This document shows positions 8,093 to 17,608 of a stretch of 64,000 nt of DNA, in pieces; positions within the stretch are counted from its first letter, which is position 1, and every line of letters begins with the position of its first letter. This DNA comes from WHSW01 sp963740055 (GTDB taxonomy: Bacteria > Actinomycetota > Thermoleophilia > Solirubrobacterales > 70-9), in the NCBI GenBank assembly GCA_963740055.1, contig CAVUCL010000001.1:248001-312000 (forward strand), written 5' to 3'. A program made the translations under genes and the position numbers. Below the pieces are notes generated by a model, which had not been told where the DNA came from, made no database searches, and saw only the letters and a program-made list of their open reading frames with translations.

Positions 8093-8896
8093 TCAGTCGA
8101 GGCGGGGGGCGGCGGTGCGGCCGCGGACCCTCGCCAGCAGGCGGTCGGTGAGTCGCGGGGCGACCCCGTTGAGGCCGAGCAGGCGCACGGCGCCGGGGAC
8201 GTAGACGTTGCGCTCGTCGGCCTCGACCGCGGCGATGATCGCGGCCGCGACCTGTGCGGCGCCGACGGCCTCGTCGCCGCGGCGCCAGTCGGGGTTCGCG
8301 CCGGGCTCGTGCGCGTGCAGGTCGGTCTCGACCTCGCCCGGCATCACCGTCGTCACCGAGACCCCGGTGCCCGAGAGCTCGTGGCGAAGCGCCTCGGCGA
8401 AGCCGCGGTCGAACGCCTTCGTGCCGCCGTAGACCGCCGCCCAGGGAAAGGCGCGCAGGGCGGCGCCGGAGCTGGTGACGACGAGGTGGCCGCGGCCGCG
8501 GTCAAGCATCAGCGGCAGGGCGGCGCCGACCGTGTACAGGGTCCCGAGCACGTTGACGCGGACCATCTCCTCGGCGCGCTCGAGCTCGACGTCGGCGAAC
8601 GGCCCGTAGTGGGCGATGCCGGCGTTCGCGAACAGGGCGTCGATCCGCCCGGCGCGCTTCGCGAACCGCTCGACCGCGCGCTCGAGCTGGCGCCGCTTGC
8701 TGACGTCGGCGGCGAGGACGAGGTGATCGCCGGCGGGGCTCGGCGCGAGCTCGGCCGCGAGCTCGTCGAGGCGCTCGCGGCGCCGCGCGACGAGCCCGAC
8801 CCGGGCCCCGCGGGCGGCGAGCCCGCGGGCGAGCGCCTCGCCGATGCCGGCCGAGGCGCCGGTGACGATCGCGTTCGTGTCGGGTCCGACCCGCAC
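8093..8896 (-). CDS. Short-chain dehydrogenase/reductase
   Basis: 267 residues of classical SDR type. The cofactor loop is TGASAGIGEALA near residue 12, the NAG block is ANAGIAHYGP, and the catalytic triad is Ser in VTSSGAAL plus Tyr and Lys in AVYGGTKAF. An Arg-rich stretch (ARRRERL) after strand 2 suggests NADP(H). The substrate is unknown. Start GTG at 8896; an alternative is not obvious. Divergent from the DtxR regulator 52 bp away, which could control it. Confidence 0.88.
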   Translation of the reverse strand: MRVGPDTNAIVTGASAGIGEALARGLAARGARVGLVARRRERLDELAAELAPSPAGDHLVLAADVSKRRQLERAVERFAKRAGRIDALFANAGIAHYGPFADVELERAEEMVRVNVLGTLYTVGAALPLMLDRGRGHLVVTSSGAALRAFPWAAVYGGTKAFDRGFAEALRHELSGTGVSVTTVMPGEVETDLHAHEPGANPDWRRGDEAVGAAQVAAAIIAAVEADERNVYVPGAVRLLGLNGVAPRLTDRLLARVRGRTAAPRLD

Positions 8897-8948
8897 CCTC
8901 GGATCCTCTCACGGAGCGCCTTGCACCCTTCACTAGACTCGCTCGCAG

Positions 8949-9662
8949 ATGGCCCAGGACCACGCTACGGTCGCCGAGGAGGAGTACCTCCAGATCATGT
9001 TCTGGCTCGAGGAGGCGGGGCTGTCGATCACCGGGGCCAACATCGCCCGCGCGATGCAGCTCTCGCCGCCGACCGTGCACGAGATGATCGGGCGGCTCGA
9101 GCGCGACGGCTACGTCAGCCGCGCCGACGACAAGTCGCTTCGGTTCACCGACGAGGGCCGCGACCACGCGCAGGCGATCGTCCGCCGCCACCGCCTGATC
9201 GAGCGCTTCCTCACCGACGTCCTCGGGATCCCCTGGGACGAGGTCCACGAGGAGGCCGAGCGGCTCGAGCATGCGATGTCGCCGGTGCTCGAGGAGCGGA
9301 TGCTGGCGGCGATCGGCGACGCGACCACCTGCCCCCACGGGCACCCGATCGTCGAGGGCGCGCGCGAGCAGGGCGCCCTGCTCGCCGACGTCGAGCCGGG
9401 TGCCAGCGTGCGCGTGCTGCGGTTCGAGAACGAGGCCGAGGAGCTGCTGCACTACCTGAAGCAGGCTGGTCTCGCCCCCGGGCTCGAAGGCGAGCTCGAG
9501 ACCTCGGGCAACGACGAGGTCGTGCTCGTCTCGGGCGACGGCCGCCACGTCGTCTCGCGCAGCGTCGCCGAGACCGTCTCCGTGCGCGCCGAGCCGGCGC
9601 CGGAGCCGCGGGCGCCGCTGCCCGAGGCGCTGGTCCTCTCCAGCGACCGCTACGGGCGCTGA
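8949..9662 (+). CDS. DtxR/MntR-family metal-dependent repressor
   Basis: 237 residues. Residues 6-65 are the winged helix (EEEYLQIMFWLEEAG, then the recognition helix LSPPTVHEMIGRLERDGYV); residues 66-140 are the metal-binding dimer domain with DEGRDHAQAIVRRHRLIERFL and the Glu/His-rich helix EVHEEAERLEHAMS; residues 165-230 form the SH3-like FeoA domain. Such proteins repress iron or manganese uptake genes when metal is bound. No transporter lies next to it. Leaderless: TAGACT, 9 nt, ATG. Confidence 0.92.
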   Translation: MAQDHATVAEEEYLQIMFWLEEAGLSITGANIARAMQLSPPTVHEMIGRLERDGYVSRADDKSLRFTDEGRDHAQAIVRRHRLIERFLTDVLGIPWDEVHEEAERLEHAMSPVLEERMLAAIGDATTCPHGHPIVEGAREQGALLADVEPGASVRVLRFENEAEELLHYLKQAGLAPGLEGELETSGNDEVVLVSGDGRHVVSRSVAETVSVRAEPAPEPRAPLPEALVLSSDRYGR

Positions 9663-9689
9663 GCCGCCGGCGTCCGCGCGGCGCTCGCC

Positions 9690-9887
9690 CTAGGCGTCGC
9701 CGCAGATCTGGCGCAGGCGGCGGTAGAGCGTCTGATCCTGCGGGCGCATCGTGACCTCGCGCCGGCGCACCTTCGCCTCGTGCTCGCGAACCGCCGCGGC
9801 GAGCGCCGAGAAGCGTCGCTCGGCCTGGTTTCGCTCGCTCACCGGGTCGAGCTTCCTGCTGCCCTCGATCATCCACACCGGACTCAT
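9690..9887 (-). CDS. Small conserved-looking charged protein, unknown
   Basis: 65 residues, rich in Arg and Glu, predicted mainly helical, ending QTLYRRLRQICGD. A strong Shine-Dalgarno (AGGAGG, 7 nt before ATG) supports the start at 9887; Met at 9872 (MIEGSRKL) is the alternative. I do not recognise a family. The 118 bp upstream contains a 10-bp inverted repeat that may regulate it. Confidence 0.6.
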   Translation of the reverse strand: MSPVWMIEGSRKLDPVSERNQAERRFSALAAAVREHEAKVRRREVTMRPQDQTLYRRLRQICGDA

Positions 9888-9975
9888 CTCGCCACCTCCT
9901 CGTCGGGTTCCGGGCTCAGCTTGGCGTCCGGCCGCGCGCAGCCTGGTAACTACCTGTTAAGGCTCAGCGTATCAG

Positions 9976-10000
9976 TTTGTTGATCTAACCGATCAACAAA
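9976..10000. promoter_or_regulatory. Perfect 10-bp inverted repeat, candidate operator
   Basis: TTTGTTGATC, 5-nt spacer, GATCAACAAA. It is AT-rich in a GC-rich genome, lies 6 bp past the aminotransferase stop and about 90 bp before the small gene at 9887. Neither strand has a U-tract, so an operator is more likely than a terminator. TTGATC and TGATAC on the minus strand, 16 bp apart, could be a -35/-10 pair overlapping it. Confidence 0.5.
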
Positions 10001-10005
10001 GCAGC

Positions 10006-11112
10006 TCAGGCCCGGGCGCCGGCGCGCACCGACTCGAGCGCCCGCGCGATCCTGCCGACGCCCTCGGCGACCCGTTCCGCGGGCACGCTCGCGAACGAGA
10101 GCCGCAGGCTCGACTGCCCTCCCTCGAGCATGAAGTCGGGGCCGGCGATGAAGGCGACGCCCTCCTCCTTCGCCGCGGCGAGCAGCGTCGGGGTGTCGAC
10201 GTCGTCGGCGAGCTCGAGCCAGAGGAAGTAGCCGCCGCCGGGAGCGACGAACTCGGCCTCGGGGATCTGCTCGGCGAGCGCCTCGACCAGCGCGTCGCGG
10301 CGCTCGGCGAGCGCGTCGTTGACGAACGCGATGTTGTCGGCGAGCGCGCCCGAGCGGCAGAGCTCCAGCACCATCGACTCGGCGAGCATGTTCGGCGAGA
10401 TGTAGTGCTCGGAGGCGCGCTTGGCGAGCGCCGCGATCTGGTCCGCGGGACCGGCGAGGTAGCCGACCCGGACCCCGGGGCTGACCGTCTTCGAGAACGA
10501 CGAGGCGTGGATCACGCGCCCGGCGGTGTCGGTCGAGAGCATCGTCGGCGGCAGCTCCTCGTCGCCGAAGCGCACCAGGCGGTACGGATCGTCCTCGAAG
10601 AGCCAGAACCCGTGCTCGGCGGCGAGCTCGACCAGGCGCTCGCGCTTGGCGGCCGAGAGCGTGCAGCCGGCCGGGTTGTGGAAGTTCGGGATCACGTGGA
10701 CGAGCTTCACCGGGCCCCCGTCGAGCGCCGCCTCGAAGGCGTCGAGGTCGAGGCCGTCGGACTCGAGCGGGACGCCGACGAGCTCGGCGCCACTGCGACC
10801 GAGCAGCAGCAGGGTGCGGTCGTAGGAGGGCTGCTCGACGATCACCCGGTCGCCCGGCTCGACCAGGTGGCGAAACAGGAGCGCCGCCGCCTCCATCGAG
10901 CCGTTGGTGAACATCACCTGGTTCGCCTCGAGCCCGTGGAACTCGCGCGCGACCCACTCACAGAGCCCCGGATGACCGATCCCGGTGCCGTAGGAGAGCG
11001 CCCGCTCCCAGTCGGACTCGAGCGCCGCGGCGGTCGCCGCGCGGACCGCGTCGACCGGCAGGATGTCGGCGCTCGGGGCGCCGCGGGCGAAGCTGATCGT
11101 GTCGGCGGCCAT
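10006..11112 (-). CDS. PLP-dependent aminotransferase, class I (LysN/MocR-catalytic type)
   Basis: 368 residues of fold type I. Markers: YGTGIGHPGL near residue 40, the cofactor-phosphate loop FTNGSMEAA, PNFHNPAGCTLS, the Asp-Tyr pair in FEDDPYRL, and the Schiff-base Lys in SSFSKTVSPGVRVGY. This is the group of 2-aminoadipate and aromatic aminotransferases that also makes up the catalytic half of MocR regulators, but there is no N-terminal HTH here. Substrate not assignable. A second homologue lies at 47694-49094. Leaderless (TAAGGT, 9 nt, ATG). Divergent from the inositol-monophosphatase-like gene. Confidence 0.88.
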   Translation of the reverse strand: MAADTISFARGAPSADILPVDAVRAATAAALESDWERALSYGTGIGHPGLCEWVAREFHGLEANQVMFTNGSMEAAALLFRHLVEPGDRVIVEQPSYDRTLLLLGRSGAELVGVPLESDGLDLDAFEAALDGGPVKLVHVIPNFHNPAGCTLSAAKRERLVELAAEHGFWLFEDDPYRLVRFGDEELPPTMLSTDTAGRVIHASSFSKTVSPGVRVGYLAGPADQIAALAKRASEHYISPNMLAESMVLELCRSGALADNIAFVNDALAERRDALVEALAEQIPEAEFVAPGGGYFLWLELADDVDTPTLLAAAKEEGVAFIAGPDFMLEGGQSSLRLSFASVPAERVAEGVGRIARALESVRAGARA

Positions 11113-11157
11113 CGGTCCGCGACCTTAGCAACGCCGCGCACGTCTACCGTGCCGTGG

Positions 11158-11958
11158 ATGTCCGACGAGCTCGGCGACATCCTCGGCCTCGCCCGCCGGC
11201 TCGCCGCCGACGCCCGCGAGCTGCTGCTCGAGGGCCTGCGCCGCCCGGCGCTCGAGACCCGGACCAAGTCCTCGGCGACCGATCTCGTCACCGAGGCCGA
11301 CCGCGCCTCGGAGCGCCTGATCGTCGCCGGGATCGAGGCGGCGCGGCCGGGCGACGGGGTGCGCTCGGAGGAGGGCGCCAGCGCCGCCGCCGAGAGCGGC
11401 TACCGGTGGCTGATCGACCCGATCGACGGGACCACGAACTACGTCTACGGCCATCCCGGGTTCGCGATCTCGATCGCGGTCGAGCGCGAGGGCGAGGTCG
11501 TCGTCGGGGTCGTCGACGACCCGCTTCACGGCGACGTCTTCACCGCGATCCGCGGCCGCGGCGCGCATCGAAACGAGGAGCCGATCGCGACCTCGGAGGC
11601 GACCGAGCTCGCCCAGGCGCTGGTCGCGACCGGGTTCGGCTACGACCCGGCGCGCCGCCGCGCGCAGGCCGAGGTCGTGGTGCGGCTGATCGGCGAGGTG
11701 CGCGACATCCGCCGCATGGGCGCCGCCGCGGTCGACCTCTGCTCGGTCGCCTGCGGGCGGGTCGACGCCTACTACGAGCGCGGCCTCAACGACTGGGACC
11801 TGGCGGCGGGGGCGCTGATCGCCCTCGAGGCCGGGGCGAAGGTCGGCGCGATCGCCGCCGAGCGCCCGCTTCCCGACTCGTTGGTCGCCGCACCGCCGGC
11901 GCTCTATGAGCCGCTGCGCAAGCTCCTGGTCGCGGCCGGCGCGGCCGCCCACGCCTGA
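11158..11958 (+). CDS. Inositol-monophosphatase family protein
   Basis: 266 residues with both metal-site signatures of the family: SEEG followed by WLIDPIDGTTNYVYG (residues 78-100), and near the C-terminus NDWDLAAGALIALEAG. The family hydrolyses myo-inositol-1-phosphate, histidinol phosphate or related monoesters using Mg2+. The frame is open far upstream, but ATG at 11158 is chosen because the homology starts there and TACCGT lies 7 nt before it as a -10 box. Histidinol-phosphatase is an alternative assignment; no his genes are near. Confidence 0.9.
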   Translation: MSDELGDILGLARRLAADARELLLEGLRRPALETRTKSSATDLVTEADRASERLIVAGIEAARPGDGVRSEEGASAAAESGYRWLIDPIDGTTNYVYGHPGFAISIAVEREGEVVVGVVDDPLHGDVFTAIRGRGAHRNEEPIATSEATELAQALVATGFGYDPARRRAQAEVVVRLIGEVRDIRRMGAAAVDLCSVACGRVDAYYERGLNDWDLAAGALIALEAGAKVGAIAAERPLPDSLVAAPPALYEPLRKLLVAAGAAAHA

Positions 11959-11967
11959 GGCCGGGAA

Positions 11968-12846
11968 CTAGGCGGCGGCCCGCATCGCCTCGACCGCGAG
12001 CTCCGCGGTCTCGGTCGGGCTCTGGCCGACGCGCACGCCCTTCGCCTCGAGCGCCTGCTTCTTCGCCTCGGCGGTGCCCGAGGAGCCGGAGATGATCGCC
12101 CCGGCGTGGCCCATCTGCTTGCCCGGCGGGGCGGTGAACCCGGCGATGTAGGCGACCACCGGCTTCGAGACCGAGCTCTCGATGAACTCCGCCGCGCGCT
12201 CCTCGGCGTCGCCGCCGATCTCGCCGACCATCACGATCAGCTCGGTCTCGGGGTCCTGTTCGAACAGGGTCAGGACGTCGATGAAGTCCGAGCCGACGAT
12301 CGGGTCGCCGCCGATGCCGACGATCGAAGAGTTGCCGACCCCGGCCTGCTTGAGCTCGTTGCCGATCTGGTAGGTGAGGGTGCCCGACTTCGAGACGACC
12401 CCGATCGGCCCGGCGTCGAAGAACTGCGCCGGGATGATCCCGACGTTCGCCTTGCCCGGCGAGAGGATGCCCGGGCAGTTGGGCCCGACGAGCCGAGTGC
12501 CCGCCTCGCGCGCCTTCCAGTAGACGCGCAGCATGTCGAGCACCGGGATCCCCTCGGTGATCGCGATCACCGTCTCGATCCCGGCGTCGATCGCCTCCTC
12601 GATCGCGGGCGCGGCGAACCGCGCCGGGACGAAGATCATCGACGTGTTCGCGCCGCGCTCGGCGCGCGCCTCGGCGATCGAGTCGAAGACCGGGACGCCG
12701 TCGACGTCCTGGCCGCCCTTGCCCGGGGTCACCCCGGCGACCAGGTCGGTGCCGTAGTCGCGGTTGCGCAGCCCGTGGAAGGTCCCCTCGCGGCCGGTCA
12801 GGCCGCTGACCACCAGCTTCGTCTCGGTGTCGACGATGATGCTCAT
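11968..12846 (-). CDS. sucD: Succinyl-CoA ligase, alpha subunit
   Basis: 292 residues, normal length. N-terminal CoA-binding domain with SGLTGREGTFHGLRNRDYGT and the later CoA loop; VGPNCPGILSPGKANVGI and KSGTLTYQI are present; the phosphorylated His sits in GKQMGHAGAIISG. With SucC it interconverts succinyl-CoA and succinate in the TCA cycle with substrate-level phosphorylation. Start overlaps the sucC stop by ATGA (12843-12846). Confidence 0.97.
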   Translation of the reverse strand: MSIIVDTETKLVVSGLTGREGTFHGLRNRDYGTDLVAGVTPGKGGQDVDGVPVFDSIAEARAERGANTSMIFVPARFAAPAIEEAIDAGIETVIAITEGIPVLDMLRVYWKAREAGTRLVGPNCPGILSPGKANVGIIPAQFFDAGPIGVVSKSGTLTYQIGNELKQAGVGNSSIVGIGGDPIVGSDFIDVLTLFEQDPETELIVMVGEIGGDAEERAAEFIESSVSKPVVAYIAGFTAPPGKQMGHAGAIISGSSGTAEAKKQALEAKGVRVGQSPTETAELAVEAMRAAA

Positions 12847-13985
12847 CGGCCGGCGACCTCGACCACGGCCCGCGCGGCGCCGAGCATCGTCTTCTCCTGG
12901 TGCAGGTTGGGGAGATCCGCCTCGGCGAGGATCTCAAGCCCCTGCTCGGAGTTGGTGCCGTCGAGGCGGACGACCAGCGGGACCGAGATCTCGATCCGGC
13001 TCGAGGCCTCGATGATCCCCTTCGCGATCTCGTCGCAGCGGGTGATCCCGCCGAAGATGTTGAACAGGATCGCCTCGACATTTTGGTCCGAGGTGATCAC
13101 CTCGAGCGCGGCGACGATCGCGTCCGCCTTCGAGCCGCCGCCGGCGTCGAGGAAGTTCGCCGGCTTGCCGCCCGCCTGGGCGACGACGTCGAGGGTCGAC
13201 ATGCAGAGGCCGGCGCCGTTGGCGAGGATGCCGATGTTGCCGCCGAGCTTGACGTAGGTGAGCCCCTTCTCCTTCGCCATCGCCTCCTGGGCGTCCTCCG
13301 CGGACTTGTCGGAGAGCTCGGCGAGCTCGGGGTGGCGAAAGAGCGCGTTGTTGTCGATCGTCGCCTTCGAGTCCAGCGCGACGACCCGGCGGTCGTTGGT
13401 GACGATCAGCGGGTTGACCTCGATCAGGGTCGCGTCCTCGGCCGTGACCACGTCGGCGAGCTTGAGCAGCATCTCGGCGACCTGCTCGGTCACGTCGTCG
13501 TCGATCCCGGCATCGACCGCGAGCTCGGAGGCGAGCTCGATCGTCAGCCCCGCGGCCGGGTCGACATGGCGTTTGACGAGCGCGTCGGGGTCGGACTCGG
13601 CGACCGCCTCGACGTCCATCCCGCCCATTCGCGAGACGATCGCGAGCAGCTTCTTCTCCGAGCGGTCGAGGATGATCGAGGCGTAGTACTCAGCGGCGAT
13701 CTCCGACGCCTGCTCGACCCAGAGGTCGTGGACGGTGAACCCGCGGATGTCCATCCCGAGGATCGCCTCGGCGTGCGCCTGTGCCTCGGCGCGGTCCTTG
13801 GCGACCTTGATCCCGCCCGCCTTGCCGCGACCGCCGATCGCGACCTGGGCCTTGACCACGCACGGGTATCCGATCTCGTCCGCGGCGGCGACCGCGTCTG
13901 CGACCGAGGTCGCGTGCCGGCCCTCGGGCACCGGCACTCCATGCGCGGCGAACAGCTGCTTTCCCTGGTATTCGAGTAGGTCCAT
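12843..13985 (-). CDS. sucC: Succinyl-CoA ligase, beta subunit
   Basis: 380 residues from MDLLEYQGKQLF, the standard SucC start. ATP-grasp domain to about residue 240 (VVKAQVAIGGRGKAGGIK; EVNPLIVT), then the CoA-ligase domain with GAGLCMSTLDVV and FNIFGGITRCDEIAKGI. Six codons further upstream a TTG is possible but the ATG at 13985 matches the family. A TAGGGT box lies 17 nt upstream, so a short leader is possible. First gene of sucC-sucD and divergent from the HAD gene at 14034. Confidence 0.96.
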   Translation of the reverse strand: MDLLEYQGKQLFAAHGVPVPEGRHATSVADAVAAADEIGYPCVVKAQVAIGGRGKAGGIKVAKDRAEAQAHAEAILGMDIRGFTVHDLWVEQASEIAAEYYASIILDRSEKKLLAIVSRMGGMDVEAVAESDPDALVKRHVDPAAGLTIELASELAVDAGIDDDVTEQVAEMLLKLADVVTAEDATLIEVNPLIVTNDRRVVALDSKATIDNNALFRHPELAELSDKSAEDAQEAMAKEKGLTYVKLGGNIGILANGAGLCMSTLDVVAQAGGKPANFLDAGGGSKADAIVAALEVITSDQNVEAILFNIFGGITRCDEIAKGIIEASSRIEISVPLVVRLDGTNSEQGLEILAEADLPNLHQEKTMLGAARAVVEVAGR

Positions 13986-14033
13986 GGGTGAAGGCGCGCG
14001 CAACCCTACCGACAGTCATAATGCCGCGTCCGC

Positions 14034-14720
14034 ATGGCCCTCCCGAAGCTCAAAGACATCAAGTGGGTGACCACCGACTGCTACGGCACCCTGATCGATT
14101 GGGAGAAGGGAATCCTCGAGGCGTTCGCCAAGGAGGCCGACCGAGACGGCTTCTCCTTCGACGAGCAGAAGTTCCTCGCCCGCTTCCTCGAGGTCCAGGC
14201 GGAGATCATGAGCGGCTCGTATGAGCTCTACGCCGAGGTCCTGCGCCGGACCGCGGTCAAGGTCGCCGGCGAGATCGGCTGGGAGCTCGAGCCCTCGCGC
14301 GCCCAGTTCCTGCCCGACAGCGTCGCCCGCTGGCTTCCGTTTCGCGAGTCGAACGCGGCCATGGACCGGCTCGGCAAGCGCTACGACGTCGGGATCATCG
14401 CCAACATCGACGACAAGCTGCTCGGGGTCTCGCGCCGCCACCTGCGCACCGACCTCGACCTCGTCGTCACCGCGCAGCAGGTGCGCAGCTACAAGCCCGA
14501 CCCGGCCCACTTCAAGGAGGGGGCGCGGCGGATCGGCGGCAAGAAGGGCTGGGTCCACATCGGCAGCGGCTACGACGCCGACGTCGCGCCGCTGCTGCAG
14601 ATGAGGGTGCCGGTGATCTGGGTCAATCGCCACGGCGAGAAGCTCGACGGGCGCAAGAAGCCCGACGCGGAGGCGAAGACCTTTCGCGACGCGGCGAAGA
14701 AGCTCGGTGCCGGCGGCTGA
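14034..14720 (+). CDS. HAD hydrolase, haloacid-dehalogenase type II-like
   Basis: 228 residues. Motif I is TTDCYGTLIDW with the nucleophile Asp, followed by a helical cap (residues 20-100), IANIDDKLLG as motif II region, the motif III Lys in RSYKPDPAHF, and HIGSGYDADVAPLLQM as motif IV. This is the layout of type II haloacid dehalogenases and related phosphatases; dehalogenation is not proven. Leaderless start with CATAAT 11 nt before ATG. Confidence 0.87.
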   Translation: MALPKLKDIKWVTTDCYGTLIDWEKGILEAFAKEADRDGFSFDEQKFLARFLEVQAEIMSGSYELYAEVLRRTAVKVAGEIGWELEPSRAQFLPDSVARWLPFRESNAAMDRLGKRYDVGIIANIDDKLLGVSRRHLRTDLDLVVTAQQVRSYKPDPAHFKEGARRIGGKKGWVHIGSGYDADVAPLLQMRVPVIWVNRHGEKLDGRKKPDAEAKTFRDAAKKLGAGG

Positions 14721-14740
14721 CTGACCCCGCCGACGACGCG

Positions 14741-15697
14741 ATGGTGGCGCGAGCGCGCGAGCGCTTCGCGGGCGAGCGCGGGCGGCTCGAGCGCCGGCGG
14801 CGCAAGGCGGAGCGCGAGGGCGCGCTGCCGAACCTGATCGTGATCGGCGGGCTCAAGTGCGGGACGACGAGCCTGCACCACTACCTCGCCCTACACCCCG
14901 AGATCGCGATGTCGCGCCCGAAGGAGCTCAACTTCTTCGTCGCCGAGCTCAACTGGGAGCTCGGCCGCGATTGGTACGCGAGCCACTTCGACCGCGGAGC
15001 GGCGATCCGCGGCGAGAGCTCGCCCCACTACACCAACCTGCCCCGGTTCGCGGGCGTCGCCGAGCGGATGCGCGCGACGCTCGGCGCCGGGGCACGGATC
15101 GTCTACATGGTCCGCGACCCGATCGAGCGCATCCTCTCGCACTGGCTGCACAACGTCGGCGGCGGATATGAGAGCCGGCCGATGGAGCAGGTGCTCGCCG
15201 ACCCGGACTCCGCCTACCTCGCCCGCAGTCGCTACGCGATGCAGATCGAGCCCTACCTGCGCGAGTTCGGGCGCGAGCGGGTGCTGATCGTCGCCAACGA
15301 GGACCTCGCCGGCGAGCGCGAGGCGACCGTGCGGCGCGTGTTCGAGTTCTGCGGCGTCGACGCCGGCTTCAGCTCATCGCAGTTCGAGCGCGAGTGGGAG
15401 ACGGGCAGCGCGCGCGCGAAGCAGGGCGGTGGTGGCTTTCGGGTCATGGACCGCGCCGTGCGCCTGCCCGGCCTGCGGGCGCTCGATCGCAACTTCGACC
15501 GCCTGCCCGAGTCGCTGCGCTGGCTGGTCGAGCGCCTCGTCCACGACCCGGACACGGGTGCCGCGCCGAAGCCCGAGCTGCCGCCCGCCCTGCACGAGCG
15601 CCTCGCCGAGCTCCTGCGCGACGACGTCGCCGAGCTCGAGCGGATCGCCGGGCGGCGGTTCGGCTGGGCGCTCAGCGCTCACGGCGCATCTCGGTGA
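14741..15697 (+). CDS. PAPS-dependent sulfotransferase
   Basis: 318 residues of the Sulfotransfer_1 family. The 5'-phosphosulfate loop is GGLKCGTTSLHHYL (about residues 30-45), the 3'-phosphate motif is YMVRDPIERILSHW with Arg and Ser, and KELNFF and GESSPHY match acceptor-side motifs. It moves sulfate from PAPS to a hydroxyl or amine, usually on a glycan or lipid. Its 3' end overlaps the end of the convergent GH15 gene by 26 bp. 20 bp after the HAD gene, so possibly co-transcribed. Confidence 0.92.
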   Translation: MVARARERFAGERGRLERRRRKAEREGALPNLIVIGGLKCGTTSLHHYLALHPEIAMSRPKELNFFVAELNWELGRDWYASHFDRGAAIRGESSPHYTNLPRFAGVAERMRATLGAGARIVYMVRDPIERILSHWLHNVGGGYESRPMEQVLADPDSAYLARSRYAMQIEPYLREFGRERVLIVANEDLAGEREATVRRVFEFCGVDAGFSSSQFEREWETGSARAKQGGGGFRVMDRAVRLPGLRALDRNFDRLPESLRWLVERLVHDPDTGAAPKPELPPALHERLAELLRDDVAELERIAGRRFGWALSAHGASR

Positions 15698-17583
15698 AGA
15701 CCGCGGTCCGGCCCGGCTCCTCGACCTCGCGCTGCTCGTCGGCGACCACGTGCGAGACGGCGTTGATCAGCGCCAGGTGGGTGAACGCCTGCGGGAAGTT
15801 CCCCAGGTGGACCCCGCTGCGCGGCTCGATCTCCTCCGCGTAGAGCCCGAGCGGGCCGGCGAGCGACAGCATCCGCTCGCACAGCGCCCGCGCGCGCTCG
15901 GGTTCGCCGATCTCCGAGAGCGCGGCGACGAGCCAGAACGAGCAGATCGCGAACGTGCCCTCCTCGCCCTGCGAGCCCGTCGTCGGTCTCCTCGACCCGG
16001 TAGCGGAGCACGAGCCCGTGGTCGGTGAGCTCGTCGGCGATCGCGAGCACGGTCGCGCGGATCACCTCGTCGTCGGGGGGCAGGAAACGGTTCAGGGCCG
16101 CGAGCAGGGTCGAGGCGTCGAGCGCGTCGGTGGCGTAGTGCTGGCGCAGGATCCCGCGCTCGGAGACGCCGTTGGCGAGGATGTCGGCCTTGATCTCCTC
16201 CGCGGTCGCCGCCCAGCGCTCGGCGATCTCCTCGCCACGGCGGCGGGCGAGCCGGGCGCCGCGGTCGAGCGCGACCCAGCACATCAGCTTCGAGGAGACG
16301 TAATGCTGGGGCTCGCCGCGCGCCTCCCAGATCCCCTGGTCGGGCTCGGTCCAGATCCGCGACGCGCGCTCGACCTGGTCGGCGATGATCGGCCACACCG
16401 GCTCGGGGATCGCGCGGTCGGCCTTCTGGTGGATGTAGAGGGAGTCGACGAGCGCCCCGTAGAGGTCGTTCTGGCGCTGGCTGAAGGCGCCGTTTCCGAT
16501 CCGCACCGGGCGCGCGCCGCCGTAGCCCTTGAGGTGGTCGAGGGTCGACTCGGTCAGGTCGCGCTCGCCGCCGATCCCGTACATGATCTGCATCTCGGTG
16601 CCGTGGCGGTGACAGATGTCGCCGATGAAGCGGGCGAAGTCGTCGGCCTCGGCGTCGAGGCCGAGCACGTGCAGGCCCCAGAGGGTGAAGGTCGCGTCGC
16701 GGATCCAGCAGTAGCGGTAGTCCCAGTTGCGCTCGCCCCGCGGCGCCTCGGGCAGCGAGGTCGTGAGCGCGGCGACCATCGCCCCGCTCGGGGTGTAGGT
16801 GAGGCCCTTCAGCGTCAGCGCCGAGCGCTGCAGGTGGATCCGCCAGGGATGCTCGGGGAAGATCCCGGCGCCGAGCCAGCGGCGCCAGTACTCGCTCGTC
16901 GCGTCGATCCGCGCGAGCGCGTCCTCGACCGACTCCGGGACCTCGGGCTCCGCACCCCAGGTGAGCGCGACGAAGCAGCGCTCGCCGTCGCGGAGCAGGT
17001 GGCGGGCCTCGATCCGCTCGATCTCGACCCCCAGGTTGAGGTCGCTGCGGAGCAGCAACCGCGGCGCCGAGCCGTCGTCCTGAGTGCTCGCGAGGTGGCG
17101 GTCGGCGGACAGGTCCCACTCGGGCGCGATCCGCCCGTAGTCGAGCATCGGGCGACACCAGAGGTCGATCTCGGCCTCGCCCTGGACGCACTCGGCGACC
17201 CGGACGAGGACGCGCTCGGCGTCGAGGTCGGGCGGCGGGCGGGTGTGCGGGTCGTCGCTGCGCGCGCGCCAGGGCCCGATCGTGAGCGCGTCGCGGACGA
17301 CGAGCCAGCCGGTCCGGGTAGCCCAGGTGGTCTCGAGCACGTTCGTCCCCGGCTCGTAGCGGCGCGCCACCGGCACCATCTCGCGCGGGCCGAAGCGAAA
17401 CCGCCCCGCGCCGCGGTCGAGGATCGCGCCGAAGACACTCGGCGAGTCGAAGCGGGGCACGCAGAGCCACTCGATCGCGCCGTCGGGGGCGACCAGGGCG
17501 CCGGTGTGGCAGTCCGAAAGCAGCGCGTAGTCGGCGATCCGGGGGAAGCCGGGGGCGTGCAGCTTTGCCGGATCGACCGCCAA
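15672..17583 (-). CDS. Glycoside hydrolase family 15 protein (frameshifted near 15968)
   Basis: A GH15 enzyme (glucoamylase or trehalase type, possibly trehalose hydrolase). Recognisable blocks: IADYALLSDCHTGALVAPDG at the start, WCRPMLDYG, ERNWDYRYCWIRDATFTLW, and QNDLYGALVDSLY. The frame breaks after YRVEETDDGL; adding a +1 shift at about 15968 restores GEEGTFAICSFW and then PLGLYAEEI and HLGNFPQAFTHLAL to the stop at 15672, so only one base is wrong and the protein is otherwise complete (about 636 residues). The best start is TTG at 17583, 8 nt after a TAGAGT box, since no ATG or GTG lies in the homologous region. Divergent from the RpiB-like gene. Confidence 0.85.
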
Positions 17584-17608
17584 GGCACGCGACTCTATCC
17601 TCGACCGG

